44,136 bases of DNA, from contig DVMR01000057.1 in NCBI GenBank assembly GCA_018714845.1, positions 1 through 44,136 of the forward strand, read 5' to 3'. Shown here piece after piece: positions 8,100-18,262 of the stretch (position 1 is the stretch's first letter; each line of letters begins with the position of its first letter). The position numbers and the translations under genes were made by a program. The notes under the pieces were generated by a model that saw only the letters and a program-made list of their open reading frames with translations, was not told the origin of the DNA and searched no databases. The stretch is from Candidatus Ventrousia excrementavium (lineage in GTDB: Bacteria; Bacillota; Clostridia; Oscillospirales; Butyricicoccaceae).

Positions 8100-9028
8100 G
8101 CGGCTTCCTCGTTTTAAACAAGCCGGCGGGTTTTACCTCGCACGACGCTGTGGCCAAGCTGCGCGGCATTTTGAAAATGCGCCGCGTCGGACATGCCGGA
8201 ACCCTTGACCCCATGGCCGAAGGGGTGCTTGTCATGCTTCTGGGCACCGCGACCCGCGCTTCGGAATACGCCAGCGGGGCGGATAAAGAATATGTCGCGG
8301 GTTTTGAGCTGGGCGTGACGACCGACACGCAGGACAGCTCGGGAACTGTGCTTTCCCGCGCGCCGGTGACGGCATCCCGCCAGAAGGTTGAAGAGACGGT
8401 GCGGGGTTTTCTCGGACAGAGCGAGCAGATGCCGCCCATGTATTCGGCTGTGCAGGTGGGTGGCGTGCGTCTGTACGACCTGGCCCGTCAGGGCATTGAG
8501 GTCGAGCGTAAGAGCCGTGGCATCACCATATCAGATATCGAGCTGCTGCCCCCGCGTCAGGAGGACGGCCCGAATGAATACCGCCTGCGCGCAGTGTGCT
8601 CCAAGGGCGCGTACATACGAACGCTGTGCCACGACATCGGACAGAGGCTGGGCTGCGGCGCGTGCATGACGTCTTTGACGCGCATCCGCTCAGGCGGCTT
8701 TACGCTGCAAGACGCGCTGGGCTTTGATGAGATTGCGGCCGCAGCTGCTGAGGGCCGGCTGGAAAGTCTGGTCCGCCCGGTCGACGGGCTGTTTGCAGAC
8801 TTGCCCGCACTGGTTGTCAACGCCGAAGGGGAAAAACGCGCTGTCAACGGCGCGCATCTGACCGGTCGCCATCTGCAGAAGGGCTCGGTTCCGCCGGAGG
8901 GCGAATTATGCCGCGTTTACGCGCCGGACGGCGGATTTTTGCTGCTCGGCGTTTCCGGGCCCCTTGACAGGGGCGGGCTGGCCGTTTTCTGCCGCAAATA
9001 TTTTACCGTGAAGGAAGAACATGCATGA
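8093..9028 (+). CDS. truB: tRNA pseudouridine(55) synthase TruB
   Basis: Converts U55 of the tRNA T-loop to pseudouridine. 311 residues. N-terminal GFLVLNKPAGFTSHDAV, then RVGHAGTLDPMAEGVL with the catalytic aspartate D39, and later GAYIRTLCHDIG. The C-terminal extension probably forms the PUA-like tail. The start overlaps nrnA by 7 nt, and the stop overlaps ribF by 4 nt (ATGA), consistent with a translationally coupled set. Confidence 0.97.
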   Translation: MLSGFLVLNKPAGFTSHDAVAKLRGILKMRRVGHAGTLDPMAEGVLVMLLGTATRASEYASGADKEYVAGFELGVTTDTQDSSGTVLSRAPVTASRQKVEETVRGFLGQSEQMPPMYSAVQVGGVRLYDLARQGIEVERKSRGITISDIELLPPRQEDGPNEYRLRAVCSKGAYIRTLCHDIGQRLGCGACMTSLTRIRSGGFTLQDALGFDEIAAAAAEGRLESLVRPVDGLFADLPALVVNAEGEKRAVNGAHLTGRHLQKGSVPPEGELCRVYAPDGGFLLLGVSGPLDRGGLAVFCRKYFTVKEEHA

Positions 9029-9930
9029 ATGACCGCCCTGTCAGGGCCATTGCCCTTGGGTTTTTCGACGGCGTCCACCGCGGACATGCTTCGATATTGC
9101 ATAAAACGGTCGAAGCGGCGCGCGAGCTTGGCCTGCGTCCTGCGGCGCTGACCTTCCGCCAGCATCCCCGTGCGCTGACCGGAGGCGGAGCCCCGCCCCT
9201 GCTGACGACAGCGGAGCGCCGTGCCGCCCTGATTGCCGGGCAGGGCATTGAAGAGGTGCTGATGCTCGACTTTGACCGCAGCTTTGCGTCGCAAACGCCC
9301 GAGCAGTTTATATTCGATGTGCTGCACAGAGAATACCGGTGCGGCGCTGTCGTCACCGGCGAAAATTACCGGTTCGGCTGCGGTGCCCAGGGGACGCCGG
9401 CCCTTTTGCATCAGGAGGGAGAGGCGCTGGGAATGCGCGTCATCACCTGTCCGGCTGTCACTGATGGGGGAAAGCCCATTTCGTCAACCCGCATACGCCG
9501 CCTGGTCGAAGCCGGCGAGCTCGAGGATGCGGGGCGGCTGCTCGGCCGGCCCTTTTCGCTGGCCGGCCAGGTGGTTCACGGCCGCCGTGTGGGGCGCAGG
9601 CTGGGGTTCCCCACCATCAACCTGGCGCCCGAGCCCGAGCTGGCGCTGCCGCCGCACGGCGTCTATGCCGCGCGGGTCCATATCGCGGGGCAGACGGTGC
9701 CGGCTGTCACCAATATCGGCGTGCGTCCGACCTTTGGCGAGAGCGGCAGCCTGAGCGTTGAAAGCTACCTGATGGACTTTGACCGGCAGGTCTATGAACA
9801 GACCGCTCAGGTCGACCTGCTGCGGTTCCTGCGGCCTGAACAGGCCTTTCCGTCGGCCGACGCGCTGCGCGAGCAGATTGCGCGCGATGTGCAGTCGGCC
9901 CTGCGCGCCCAACACGAGGTGAAACTATGA
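9025..9930 (+). CDS. ribF: Bifunctional riboflavin kinase / FAD synthetase
   Basis: Makes FMN and then FAD from riboflavin. 301 residues, the usual length. The N-terminal FAD synthetase domain has GFFDGVHRGH (12-21) and the ISSTRIRRLVEAGE motif. The C-terminal flavokinase domain has GRRLGFPTINL and the ATNIGVRPTF-like segment VTNIGVRPTFGESG. It follows truB with a 4-nt overlap, a common arrangement, and overlaps the M20 gene by 4 nt. Confidence 0.97.
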   Translation: MNDRPVRAIALGFFDGVHRGHASILHKTVEAARELGLRPAALTFRQHPRALTGGGAPPLLTTAERRAALIAGQGIEEVLMLDFDRSFASQTPEQFIFDVLHREYRCGAVVTGENYRFGCGAQGTPALLHQEGEALGMRVITCPAVTDGGKPISSTRIRRLVEAGELEDAGRLLGRPFSLAGQVVHGRRVGRRLGFPTINLAPEPELALPPHGVYAARVHIAGQTVPAVTNIGVRPTFGESGSLSVESYLMDFDRQVYEQTAQVDLLRFLRPEQAFPSADALREQIARDVQSALRAQHEVKL

Positions 9931-11432
9931 CACTGCTGAGAAACCTGTACGCCACCATTGTCATTTTTATCAGTAACTTTACGGCCCAGTGGGGCCTTCT
10001 GGTCAACATCGTGCTGCTGACAGCCCTTGTCGTGCTGATCTGCGTCATGCTGGTGCGGGCGCTGTTTGCCGGGCACACCTTTCGCCGCCCCGAGCCCGTT
10101 GCGCCCCCGACACCGGACGAACGGCTGACTGAGCACGCCGCGCAGTCGCTGTCAAGTGCCATTCGCTTTGCCACTGTCACAGGGGATCAGAGCGCGATGG
10201 AGGGGCTGGTTGAGTACTTAAAGGAGCGTTACGCTGACGCGTTCGCCAAAATGAACCTCTTTGCCCTGCCGGGCGGGAGTCTGCTGTTGCGCTGGCGCGC
10301 GGCCGACCGCAAGACAGCGGCAGCGCCTGTCATGTTCTGCGGCCATCTGGACGTTGTTCCGCCCGGCGAAGGCTGGACGACCGAGCCTTTTTCCGGTGCC
10401 CGTGAGGATGGGCTGGTGCGCGGCCGCGGGGCCGTCGACTGCAAGGGGCCGGTCATCGCCATGCTCGAGGCCGTGACATCGTTGATGGAAGAGGGCTATA
10501 CCCCCCGGCGCGACCTGTACTTTGCCTTTGGCCATGACGAGGAGACGGGCGGTGCAGAAGGCGCAGCCGTGCTGGCCGAGCTTTTGCAGAAGCGGGGCGT
10601 TTACTTTGACATGATTCTGGACGAGGGCGGGACCATCCGCAAAAGCCATTTGGGCAAGCGCAGTCATCCGGCGGCGCTCATCGGCGTCGCCGAAAAGGCG
10701 GTGTGCGTCTACAAGCTGACGGCGCGCGTGCCGGCGGCCCAGCTCGGCGAGCCGCCGCGGCATACGGCGGTCGGCGCCCTGGCCGAGGCAGTCTGCCGCA
10801 TCGAGGCGGCGCTGCCGCGCGTCCGGCTGCTGGACCCGGTCAAGAAAACACTGCGTGCGTCCATGCCGGCCATGGGGTTCTGGCGCCGGCTGGTCGTTGC
10901 CAACCTGCCCCTGACCAAGCCTCTTCTGGGCCTGTGCTTCCGCAGTCATGCGCAGACCATGGCCCTTTTGCGTACCACATTGTCCGCCACGCAGATGAGC
11001 GGGTCAGATTCAGAGCTGCAGCTGCCTGCAACGGCTGAAGCCACGGTGACCGGCTGCCTTCTGCAGGGCGACACGGCACAGTCTGTGCTGCGCCACCTGC
11101 GCGACCTGCTGGCCGACCTGCCTGTCGAGGTCGAGCTCGGCGACGTGCACAGCGACCCGTCGCATATTTCTTCAGACAAATCGCCGTACTATGAGGCGCT
11201 GTGCAATGCCGTGCACGAACGCTTTGCCACGCTGCCCTGTATTCCGACCATTTTGACCGGCAGCACCGACGCGCGCTACTACGAGTCACTGAGCGGAACG
11301 GTTATCCGGTTTACGCCGATATTGACGAGCGATCAGGCCTATGACGCGGTGCACGGCCCTGATGAATATATCCGTGAGACATCCCTGGGCGCTGCGGTTG
11401 AGATTTACCGCAGCTTTATGAAAAAACTATGA
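9927..11432 (+). CDS. Membrane-anchored M20-family metallopeptidase
   Basis: Zinc-dependent peptidase/deacylase of the M20 (ArgE/DapE/carboxypeptidase) family. 501 residues. A hydrophobic segment at about residues 9-47 suggests a membrane anchor before the catalytic domain. Metal-ligand motifs: FCGHLDVVPPGEGW (His), GRGAVDCKGP (Asp), GHDEETGGAEG (Glu pair), LDEGG (Asp) and the C-terminal DAVHGPDEYI (His). The layout resembles the PM20D1-like carboxypeptidase branch more than cytosolic DapE. It overlaps ribF and the next gene by 4 nt each. The substrate is unknown; a role in peptide or N-acyl amino acid hydrolysis is inference. Confidence 0.85.
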   Translation: MTLLRNLYATIVIFISNFTAQWGLLVNIVLLTALVVLICVMLVRALFAGHTFRRPEPVAPPTPDERLTEHAAQSLSSAIRFATVTGDQSAMEGLVEYLKERYADAFAKMNLFALPGGSLLLRWRAADRKTAAAPVMFCGHLDVVPPGEGWTTEPFSGAREDGLVRGRGAVDCKGPVIAMLEAVTSLMEEGYTPRRDLYFAFGHDEETGGAEGAAVLAELLQKRGVYFDMILDEGGTIRKSHLGKRSHPAALIGVAEKAVCVYKLTARVPAAQLGEPPRHTAVGALAEAVCRIEAALPRVRLLDPVKKTLRASMPAMGFWRRLVVANLPLTKPLLGLCFRSHAQTMALLRTTLSATQMSGSDSELQLPATAEATVTGCLLQGDTAQSVLRHLRDLLADLPVEVELGDVHSDPSHISSDKSPYYEALCNAVHERFATLPCIPTILTGSTDARYYESLSGTVIRFTPILTSDQAYDAVHGPDEYIRETSLGAAVEIYRSFMKKL

Positions 11433-12319
11433 GCCGGCGCAGACGAAAGAGCCGCGCGCCCGCGGCGCTGGGAGGAGTCATCCTTGCGGCGCTGGCGCTG
11501 CTGGCCGGATATTTCGGGCTCGAGCTGCCGGGCACGCAGCAGACGCTGCCCCCGCAGGACGGCGAGATGTCGCTCGTCGTGCTTGACGTCGGGCAGGGCG
11601 ACAGCCTTTTGCTGCACAGCGAAGGGCAATGGGCGCTGGTCGATGCCGGCACGGCCGACAGCGCCGACGCCATTCTGCAGGCGCTCGACGAATACGGGGT
11701 GGAAAGCCTTGCCCTGGCCGTTGCCACCCATCCGCACGCCGACCATATCGGCTCGATGGCCGAGGTTCTGGACGCCTGCCCGCCCGCGGTGTTCTGGATG
11801 CCGGATGCCGACCACACCAGCCAGACCTATGAAAACATGCTGGACGCTGTCGAGCGCAGCGGCGCCGACGCTGTACTGGCCGGGGCCGGCGACACCTTTA
11901 CCCTGGGCAGCATGCACATCACGGTGCTGTCGCCGCCTGAGAGTGCTGATTTGGGCGATGAGCTCAACAACGTATCGCTGGTTTTGCTGTGCGAGGGCGC
12001 AGGGGTGCGTTTTCTGCTGACGGGGGACGCCGAGGCGCCGATGGAGGAAATCATGCTGCAAAACGGTCTGCCGCAGGTCGACGTTTTAAAGGTCGGACAT
12101 CACGGCAGTGTGACCTCGTCGAGCAAGGCTTTTATCGAGGCGCTTTCGCCGGCATATGCCGCCATTTCGTGCGGCGTCGGTAACAGCTACGGCCATCCGG
12201 ACCCCGAGACCCTGGAAACGCTGGAGAGCGTGGGCGCGCAGGTGCTGCGCACTGATACGCAGGGGACGCTGGTTTTCAATGCGTCGGGAGGGCAGATTGA
12301 TGTGCAGACCGAACGCTGA
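11429..12319 (+). CDS. ComEC/Rec2-like metallo-beta-lactamase-fold hydrolase, membrane anchored
   Basis: A 296-residue protein with a single N-terminal hydrophobic segment (about residues 10-27) and then a metallo-beta-lactamase domain of the ComEC C-terminal type: VLDVGQGDSLLLHS, WALVDAG, THPHADHIGSM (HxHxDH metal motif), RFLLTGDAEAPME, LKVGHHGS and AISCGVGNSYGHP. It lacks the ComEC membrane channel, so it is not a DNA uptake channel by itself. Stand-alone proteins of this kind are common in Clostridia; a nuclease or phosphodiesterase activity is possible. It overlaps the M20 gene by 4 nt and the DUF3006 gene by 20 nt. Confidence 0.85.
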   Translation: MSRRRRKSRAPAALGGVILAALALLAGYFGLELPGTQQTLPPQDGEMSLVVLDVGQGDSLLLHSEGQWALVDAGTADSADAILQALDEYGVESLALAVATHPHADHIGSMAEVLDACPPAVFWMPDADHTSQTYENMLDAVERSGADAVLAGAGDTFTLGSMHITVLSPPESADLGDELNNVSLVLLCEGAGVRFLLTGDAEAPMEEIMLQNGLPQVDVLKVGHHGSVTSSSKAFIEALSPAYAAISCGVGNSYGHPDPETLETLESVGAQVLRTDTQGTLVFNASGGQIDVQTER

Positions 12320-12560
12320 CGAGCTTTATGTCTTTGACCGGCGGGAGGGTGACCTTTTTGTACTGGTCAGCGACAGCGGGCGCGAAATGGTTGTTGATTC
12401 CCTGCCGGAGGACGCGCGCACCGGCGATGCTCTGCGCTGTACAGAAAGGGGCTGGGTTTTGTGCCCCGACGAAACAAAGGCGCGGCGCGCCCGCATCGGT
12501 GAAAAAAAGAAAAGCCTCTTCCGACGCGGGAGCAGCCCTCAGGGGCCAAAAGGCGTTTGA
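12300..12560 (+). CDS. DUF3006 family small protein
   Basis: 86-residue basic protein. The pattern ELYVFDRREGDLFVLV, VDSLPEDARTGDALR and ETKARRARIGEKKKSLFRR fits the DUF3006 family: an OB-like small beta domain plus a basic tail. These small proteins often follow ComEC-like hydrolases. ATG 12300 sits inside the end of the upstream gene with GGGAGG 8 nt before it; the longer upstream open frame is antisense-like noise. The function is unknown. It is the last gene of the coupled series. Confidence 0.75.
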   Translation: MCRPNADELYVFDRREGDLFVLVSDSGREMVVDSLPEDARTGDALRCTERGWVLCPDETKARRARIGEKKKSLFRRGSSPQGPKGV

Positions 12561-12591
12561 AATATTTTTTTGCATTTTTTTCAAATAGATA

Positions 12592-12620
12592 GTGCAAATC
12601 CGCGGGTTTTCTGGTATAAT
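12592..12620 (+). promoter_or_regulatory. Promoter of ppdK (extended -10)
   Basis: TATAAT at 12615-12620 preceded by TGG (extended -10). The -35 is weak (GTGCAA, 12592-12597, 17-nt spacer). It lies 46 nt before the ppdK start, after an A/T-rich tract at 12560-12590. Confidence 0.75.
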
Positions 12621-12666
12621 AGTTCCGCAAATCAAAAGGGACATAGAACGAAAAGGAGTGTTGAAA

Positions 12667-15291
<2,625 letters not shown>

Positions 15292-15304
15292 GTTGTTTTT
15301 CCAA

Positions 15305-15330
15305 AGCCCCCCGAGACTTCTCGGGGGGCT
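15305..15330 (+). terminator. Strong hairpin after ppdK without U-tract
   Basis: AGCCCCCCGAG (15305-15315) and CTCGGGGGGCT (15320-15330) form an 11-bp perfect stem around ACTT. GACTGG follows, so there is no U-run. It may be a processing or stability element that separates ppdK expression from the next gene, or a Rho-type or partial terminator. Confidence 0.5.
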
Positions 15331-15370
15331 GACTGGTTTAAAGGCCCTATTGACTGACAGGAGGCAAATC

Positions 15371-15922
15371 ATGACATTTGATAAAAAAGGACCGCAGAAT
15401 ACTGAACAGTGCCTGGCGCTGGCATTGAAGGCGGCAAAAGAGCGCGGGATTCACAATATCGTTGTCGCCAGCAGCGCAGGCGATACAGCGCTGCAGCTGA
15501 AAGAATATGCCGGTGACCATAATATTGTCTGTGTGGCGCTGGCCTACGGAACCCGCGCGCCGGGTGAAACCAATATGTCTGACGCAGTGCGTTCAGAGCT
15601 TGAGCAGGCCGGTATTCGGGTCGTATTTGCCACACACGTCCTGAGCGGCGCAGAGCGCGGTCTGAGCCGCAGGCACAAGGGGATTTACCCGGTTGAGATT
15701 ATGGCCGACACGCTGCGGATGTTTGGCCGCGGCGTCAAGGTCGGGGTCGAGTGTGCCATTATGGCCGTCGACGCAGGGCTGATCCCCTATGGCGAGGATG
15801 TTATTTCCATCGGCGGTACGGCCAAAGGCGCGGACAGCGCCATCATCCTGCGCCCTGAACACGCCAACAACATTCTGGAAACCCAGATCCGCGAAATTAT
15901 CTGCAAGCCCTGGGAAGTCTGA
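15371..15922 (+). CDS. Stand-alone pyruvate kinase C-terminal (alpha/beta) domain protein
   Basis: 183-residue protein matching the PK_C domain fold: NTEQCLALALKAAKERGI, IVVASSAGDTALQLKEY, then FATHVLSGAERGLSR and GRGVKVGVECAIMAVDAGLIP. In pyruvate kinase this domain carries the allosteric effector site; the catalytic barrel is absent here, so it is not a kinase by itself. ATG 15371 follows ACAGGAGGC. It lies 79 nt after ppdK and before a strong terminator, so it is probably part of the same transcription unit. A regulatory or ligand-sensing role in PEP/pyruvate metabolism is an inference from context. Confidence 0.8.
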   Translation: MTFDKKGPQNTEQCLALALKAAKERGIHNIVVASSAGDTALQLKEYAGDHNIVCVALAYGTRAPGETNMSDAVRSELEQAGIRVVFATHVLSGAERGLSRRHKGIYPVEIMADTLRMFGRGVKVGVECAIMAVDAGLIPYGEDVISIGGTAKGADSAIILRPEHANNILETQIREIICKPWEV

Positions 15923-15929
15923 GAAAAAA

Positions 15930-15961
15930 CGCCTGTCCCGTATAGGGACAGGCGCTTTTTT
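15930..15961. terminator. Bidirectional intrinsic terminator (PK-C gene / methyltransferase)
   Basis: CGCCTGTCCC (15930-15939) and GGGACAGGCG (15945-15954) with loop GTATA, followed by C and six T. The A-run at 15924-15929 gives the matching U-tract on the minus strand. It lies between convergent genes. Confidence 0.92.
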
Positions 15962-16697
15962 ACGCTTTGTGGGCCCGCACGATGAGAAAAGTCGGTTTGA
16001 TGAACTCCTGCACAAGCGCGGGATTTTTGTGAATGGCCCAGTCTTCGGGCGTGGGCTCAACGACCTCGTCGATGACGAGGCCCGCGCGGGCCAGTGTGGT
16101 CAGAATCTCGCCCATGGGACGGTGATAGTTGACGGCCCCATCGACAAACCATGTGCCGACGCGCTGGCCGCTGCGCGCATAGTCGGAAAAGGTATATGAT
16201 ATTGCACGGCCCTGTTCGTCGCGGTTGTAATGGCCCTTGCAGTCAATGGTAGCTGTGACAAGGGGGTGCTCCTGCGAGTACAGAAGCTGGCCGCCGGGGT
16301 TGAGCAGCCGTACAATATCAGCGGCCAGAGCGCCGAAATCGGCCGCATAGTGGAAGGCGAGCGAGCTGTAAATCAGGTCGTAGCCGGGGTTCAGCTGTGA
16401 AAGATCGGCCATGTCCATGCGCCGGTATTCAATGTGCGGGTGTGTGGATTCGCTGCGCGCCACGGCGAGCATTTTTTCAGAAAGGTCGATGCCCAGCACG
16501 CGCTGCGCACCTTTTTGCGCAAAGTCCAGGCAGTTGTGTCCATAACCGCAGCCAATGTCCAAAACACACTTTCCGGCGACGTCGGGCAGCAGGCGGCGCA
16601 TGGCCGGCTGTTCGAACAGGTCGTTGTAATTGAGTCCCTGACGCAGTTTATAATAGCTTTCGAAAAATACAGGGTCGTCAAAGATATTCTGGCTCAT
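15960..16697 (-). CDS. Class I SAM-dependent methyltransferase
   Basis: 245-residue methyltransferase of the Methyltransf_11/25 type. Motif I VLDIGCGYGHN binds SAM; motif II is VLGIDLSEKML, then YRRMDMADL, and the post-motif YDLIYSSLAFHY. ATG 16697 (MSQNIFDD) is chosen since AAAAGGAGGC lies just upstream; an upstream in-frame extension of 11 codons lacks a site. The substrate is unknown; the sequence resembles small-molecule methyltransferases rather than RNA enzymes. It is a single gene, convergent with the PK-C gene and divergent from the acetyltransferase gene. Confidence 0.88.
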   Translation of the reverse strand: MSQNIFDDPVFFESYYKLRQGLNYNDLFEQPAMRRLLPDVAGKCVLDIGCGYGHNCLDFAQKGAQRVLGIDLSEKMLAVARSESTHPHIEYRRMDMADLSQLNPGYDLIYSSLAFHYAADFGALAADIVRLLNPGGQLLYSQEHPLVTATIDCKGHYNRDEQGRAISYTFSDYARSGQRVGTWFVDGAVNYHRPMGEILTTLARAGLVIDEVVEPTPEDWAIHKNPALVQEFIKPTFLIVRAHKA

Positions 16698-16746
16698 AAA
16701 CAGCCTCCTTTTGCCTCTTTCATTTGGCACACACCCCTGCCTGACC

Positions 16747-16775
16747 TTGACAGAAAACAGGCGCTGTATTATACT
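16747..16775 (+). promoter_or_regulatory. Near-consensus SigA promoter of the acetyltransferase gene
   Basis: TTGACA (16747-16752), 17-nt spacer, TATACT (16770-16775). It lies 24 nt upstream of the start codon, so the leader is very short. Confidence 0.88.
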
Positions 16776-16798
16776 AATAAAAATTTGGAGGTGAAGAC

Positions 16799-17311
16799 AT
16801 GGAAATCGTCATCAGACCGGTCCGTCCGGGCGATGGAAAGGGAATCAACGAACTGCGCCGCATGCCTGGTGTGTTTGAAAACATTTTGGGCATCCCGTCT
16901 GAGCGCGAGGCGCGCAATGAGGCAGGCATCGCCGCGCTAGACCACGCCACACAGCATAACTTCACGGCAGTCACCTATAACGAGCAGGGCGAAGAAATTA
17001 TGATTGGGTATGGGTCGCTCACCGTTGAGTCCAACCCGCGGCGCCGCCACTGCGGCGGTATCGGTATGATGGTGCACCGGGATTATCAGGGACGCGGCGT
17101 CGGGACCAAGCTGATGGAAGCGCTCATCGACATGGCCGACAACTGGCTCATGCTGGTCCGGCTGGAACTCGATGTCTTTGCAGATAACGCGCGGGCCATT
17201 GCACTGTATAAAAAGTTCGGCTTTGTGGAAGAAGGCCTTAAGCGCGTAGAAGCCATTCGCAACGGCGAATATGTCGATTCGCTGATGATGGCGCGTCTCA
17301 GGCTCGATTAA
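16799..17311 (+). CDS. GNAT-family N-acetyltransferase
   Basis: 170-residue acetyl-CoA-dependent acetyltransferase. The central acetyl-CoA binding motif is GGIGMMVHRDYQGRGVGTKLMEAL (written here as motif A, Q/RxxGxG/A), with DNARAIALYKKFGFVEEGL as the C-terminal motif B. It resembles PhnO/YhhY-like small GNATs; the final part VEAIRNGEYVDSLMMARL is typical of that branch. The acceptor substrate is unknown. It has its own promoter and a strong downstream terminator, so it is monocistronic. Confidence 0.9.
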   Translation: MEIVIRPVRPGDGKGINELRRMPGVFENILGIPSEREARNEAGIAALDHATQHNFTAVTYNEQGEEIMIGYGSLTVESNPRRRHCGGIGMMVHRDYQGRGVGTKLMEALIDMADNWLMLVRLELDVFADNARAIALYKKFGFVEEGLKRVEAIRNGEYVDSLMMARLRLD

Positions 17312-17326
17312 AAGCATACAGGTGAT

Positions 17327-17354
17327 AAAATCCCCGGCCCGGGCCGGGGATTTT
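17327..17354. terminator. Bidirectional intrinsic terminator
   Basis: Perfect 28-nt palindrome AAAATCCCCGGCCC/GGGCCGGGGATTTT with a T-tract on both strands. It serves the acetyltransferase gene (+) and the ywiB-argS-S41-unknown operon (-). Confidence 0.92.
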
Positions 17355-17363
17355 TTATGCAGA

Positions 17364-18227
17364 TTACAGGATAATCAGGCCATATTTGCGGTGCAGCCGC
17401 TCCAGAAATTCTGCGTCAAAGTCTGAAGTACCGTCATACAGCGCAATGCCGCAGAAACGGCGCAGTGCCTGCTCAAAGACAGCAGGGTCATCACCGGCCA
17501 GAGCCACGGGAACGCGCAGCATGTACTGGTGCGCGTCGAACAGGGCCAGGTCGTCAGGGCTGCTGACGCGCAGACGCACAGCGCCCCAGTTGTCTTCCTC
17601 CTGGTCGAGCAGCCAGCGGGAAAAATCAATGTCCTCGTCATCCAGGTCGCACTCGGCGTCAATGTCAATGGCCGAGTCGACGTCAAAGGTCTGGCCGCTG
17701 GTAACGGCGCGCAGCGGGCGCTCCCGCTCGTCCTCATGGTCCTCGGGCGCGGGAAGGGGGGCAAAGTAGTCGAGCCTTTCGGCCGCAGCCTGCAGGGCGG
17801 CCAGACTGTCGTCATCCAGGGCGACGAGCAGCTGGGCCGGCGTCACACGCGGAGCCAGCTCGTCCTCCATTCCGCTCGGTACACAGACGCCGAGCGGAAC
17901 AGCGGCATAAGGGACCAGCTCACGCAGCACGACGGAAAGGCGGTCCGGGTCAGCCGGGCAGGCCAGAATGAGAGCTGACGCGCCCACGCCCTCAAACAGG
18001 GCGAGCAGAGCGTCAGGCGCCCACTGGTCAGCCGTCAGGCCATCGGCCTCGAGCTCGGCAAGCACGACGACCGGCCGTTCAGGACGGACTTCGCGCGACA
18101 GGACGCAGGCGGCTCGTGCCGCCTGCGTGGGGTATTGGTCATAGATCTGCACCAGTGTCAGCTCGCGGGACGCGCGCAGGGCGTCGAGGCTGAGCACGGC
18201 GGGCAGAGAAAAGGGAAGAGGGGTCAT
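17364..18227 (-). CDS. Unknown acidic protein, last gene of the argS operon
   Basis: 287 residues, very acidic in the middle (about 165-215, many Asp/Glu, for example DIDAECDLDDEDIDFSRW). No signal peptide or membrane segment. The N-terminal half (PVVVLAELEADGLT, ALLALFEGVGASALILACPADPD, VVLRELVPYAAVPLGVCV) has the rhythm of homocysteine S-methyltransferase barrels (a cobalamin-independent 'TDPE...G-V-NC' strand pattern) but lacks the C-terminal zinc Cys-Cys motif. This resemblance is weak. It starts 35 nt after the S41 protease gene, so it is probably co-transcribed. The function is unknown. Confidence 0.75.
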   Translation of the reverse strand: MTPLPFSLPAVLSLDALRASRELTLVQIYDQYPTQAARAACVLSREVRPERPVVVLAELEADGLTADQWAPDALLALFEGVGASALILACPADPDRLSVVLRELVPYAAVPLGVCVPSGMEDELAPRVTPAQLLVALDDDSLAALQAAAERLDYFAPLPAPEDHEDERERPLRAVTSGQTFDVDSAIDIDAECDLDDEDIDFSRWLLDQEEDNWGAVRLRVSSPDDLALFDAHQYMLRVPVALAGDDPAVFEQALRRFCGIALYDGTSDFDAEFLERLHRKYGLIIL

Positions 18228-18262
18228 ATAAAACCTCGATTATGGGCCGCTAAGGGCCGAAA

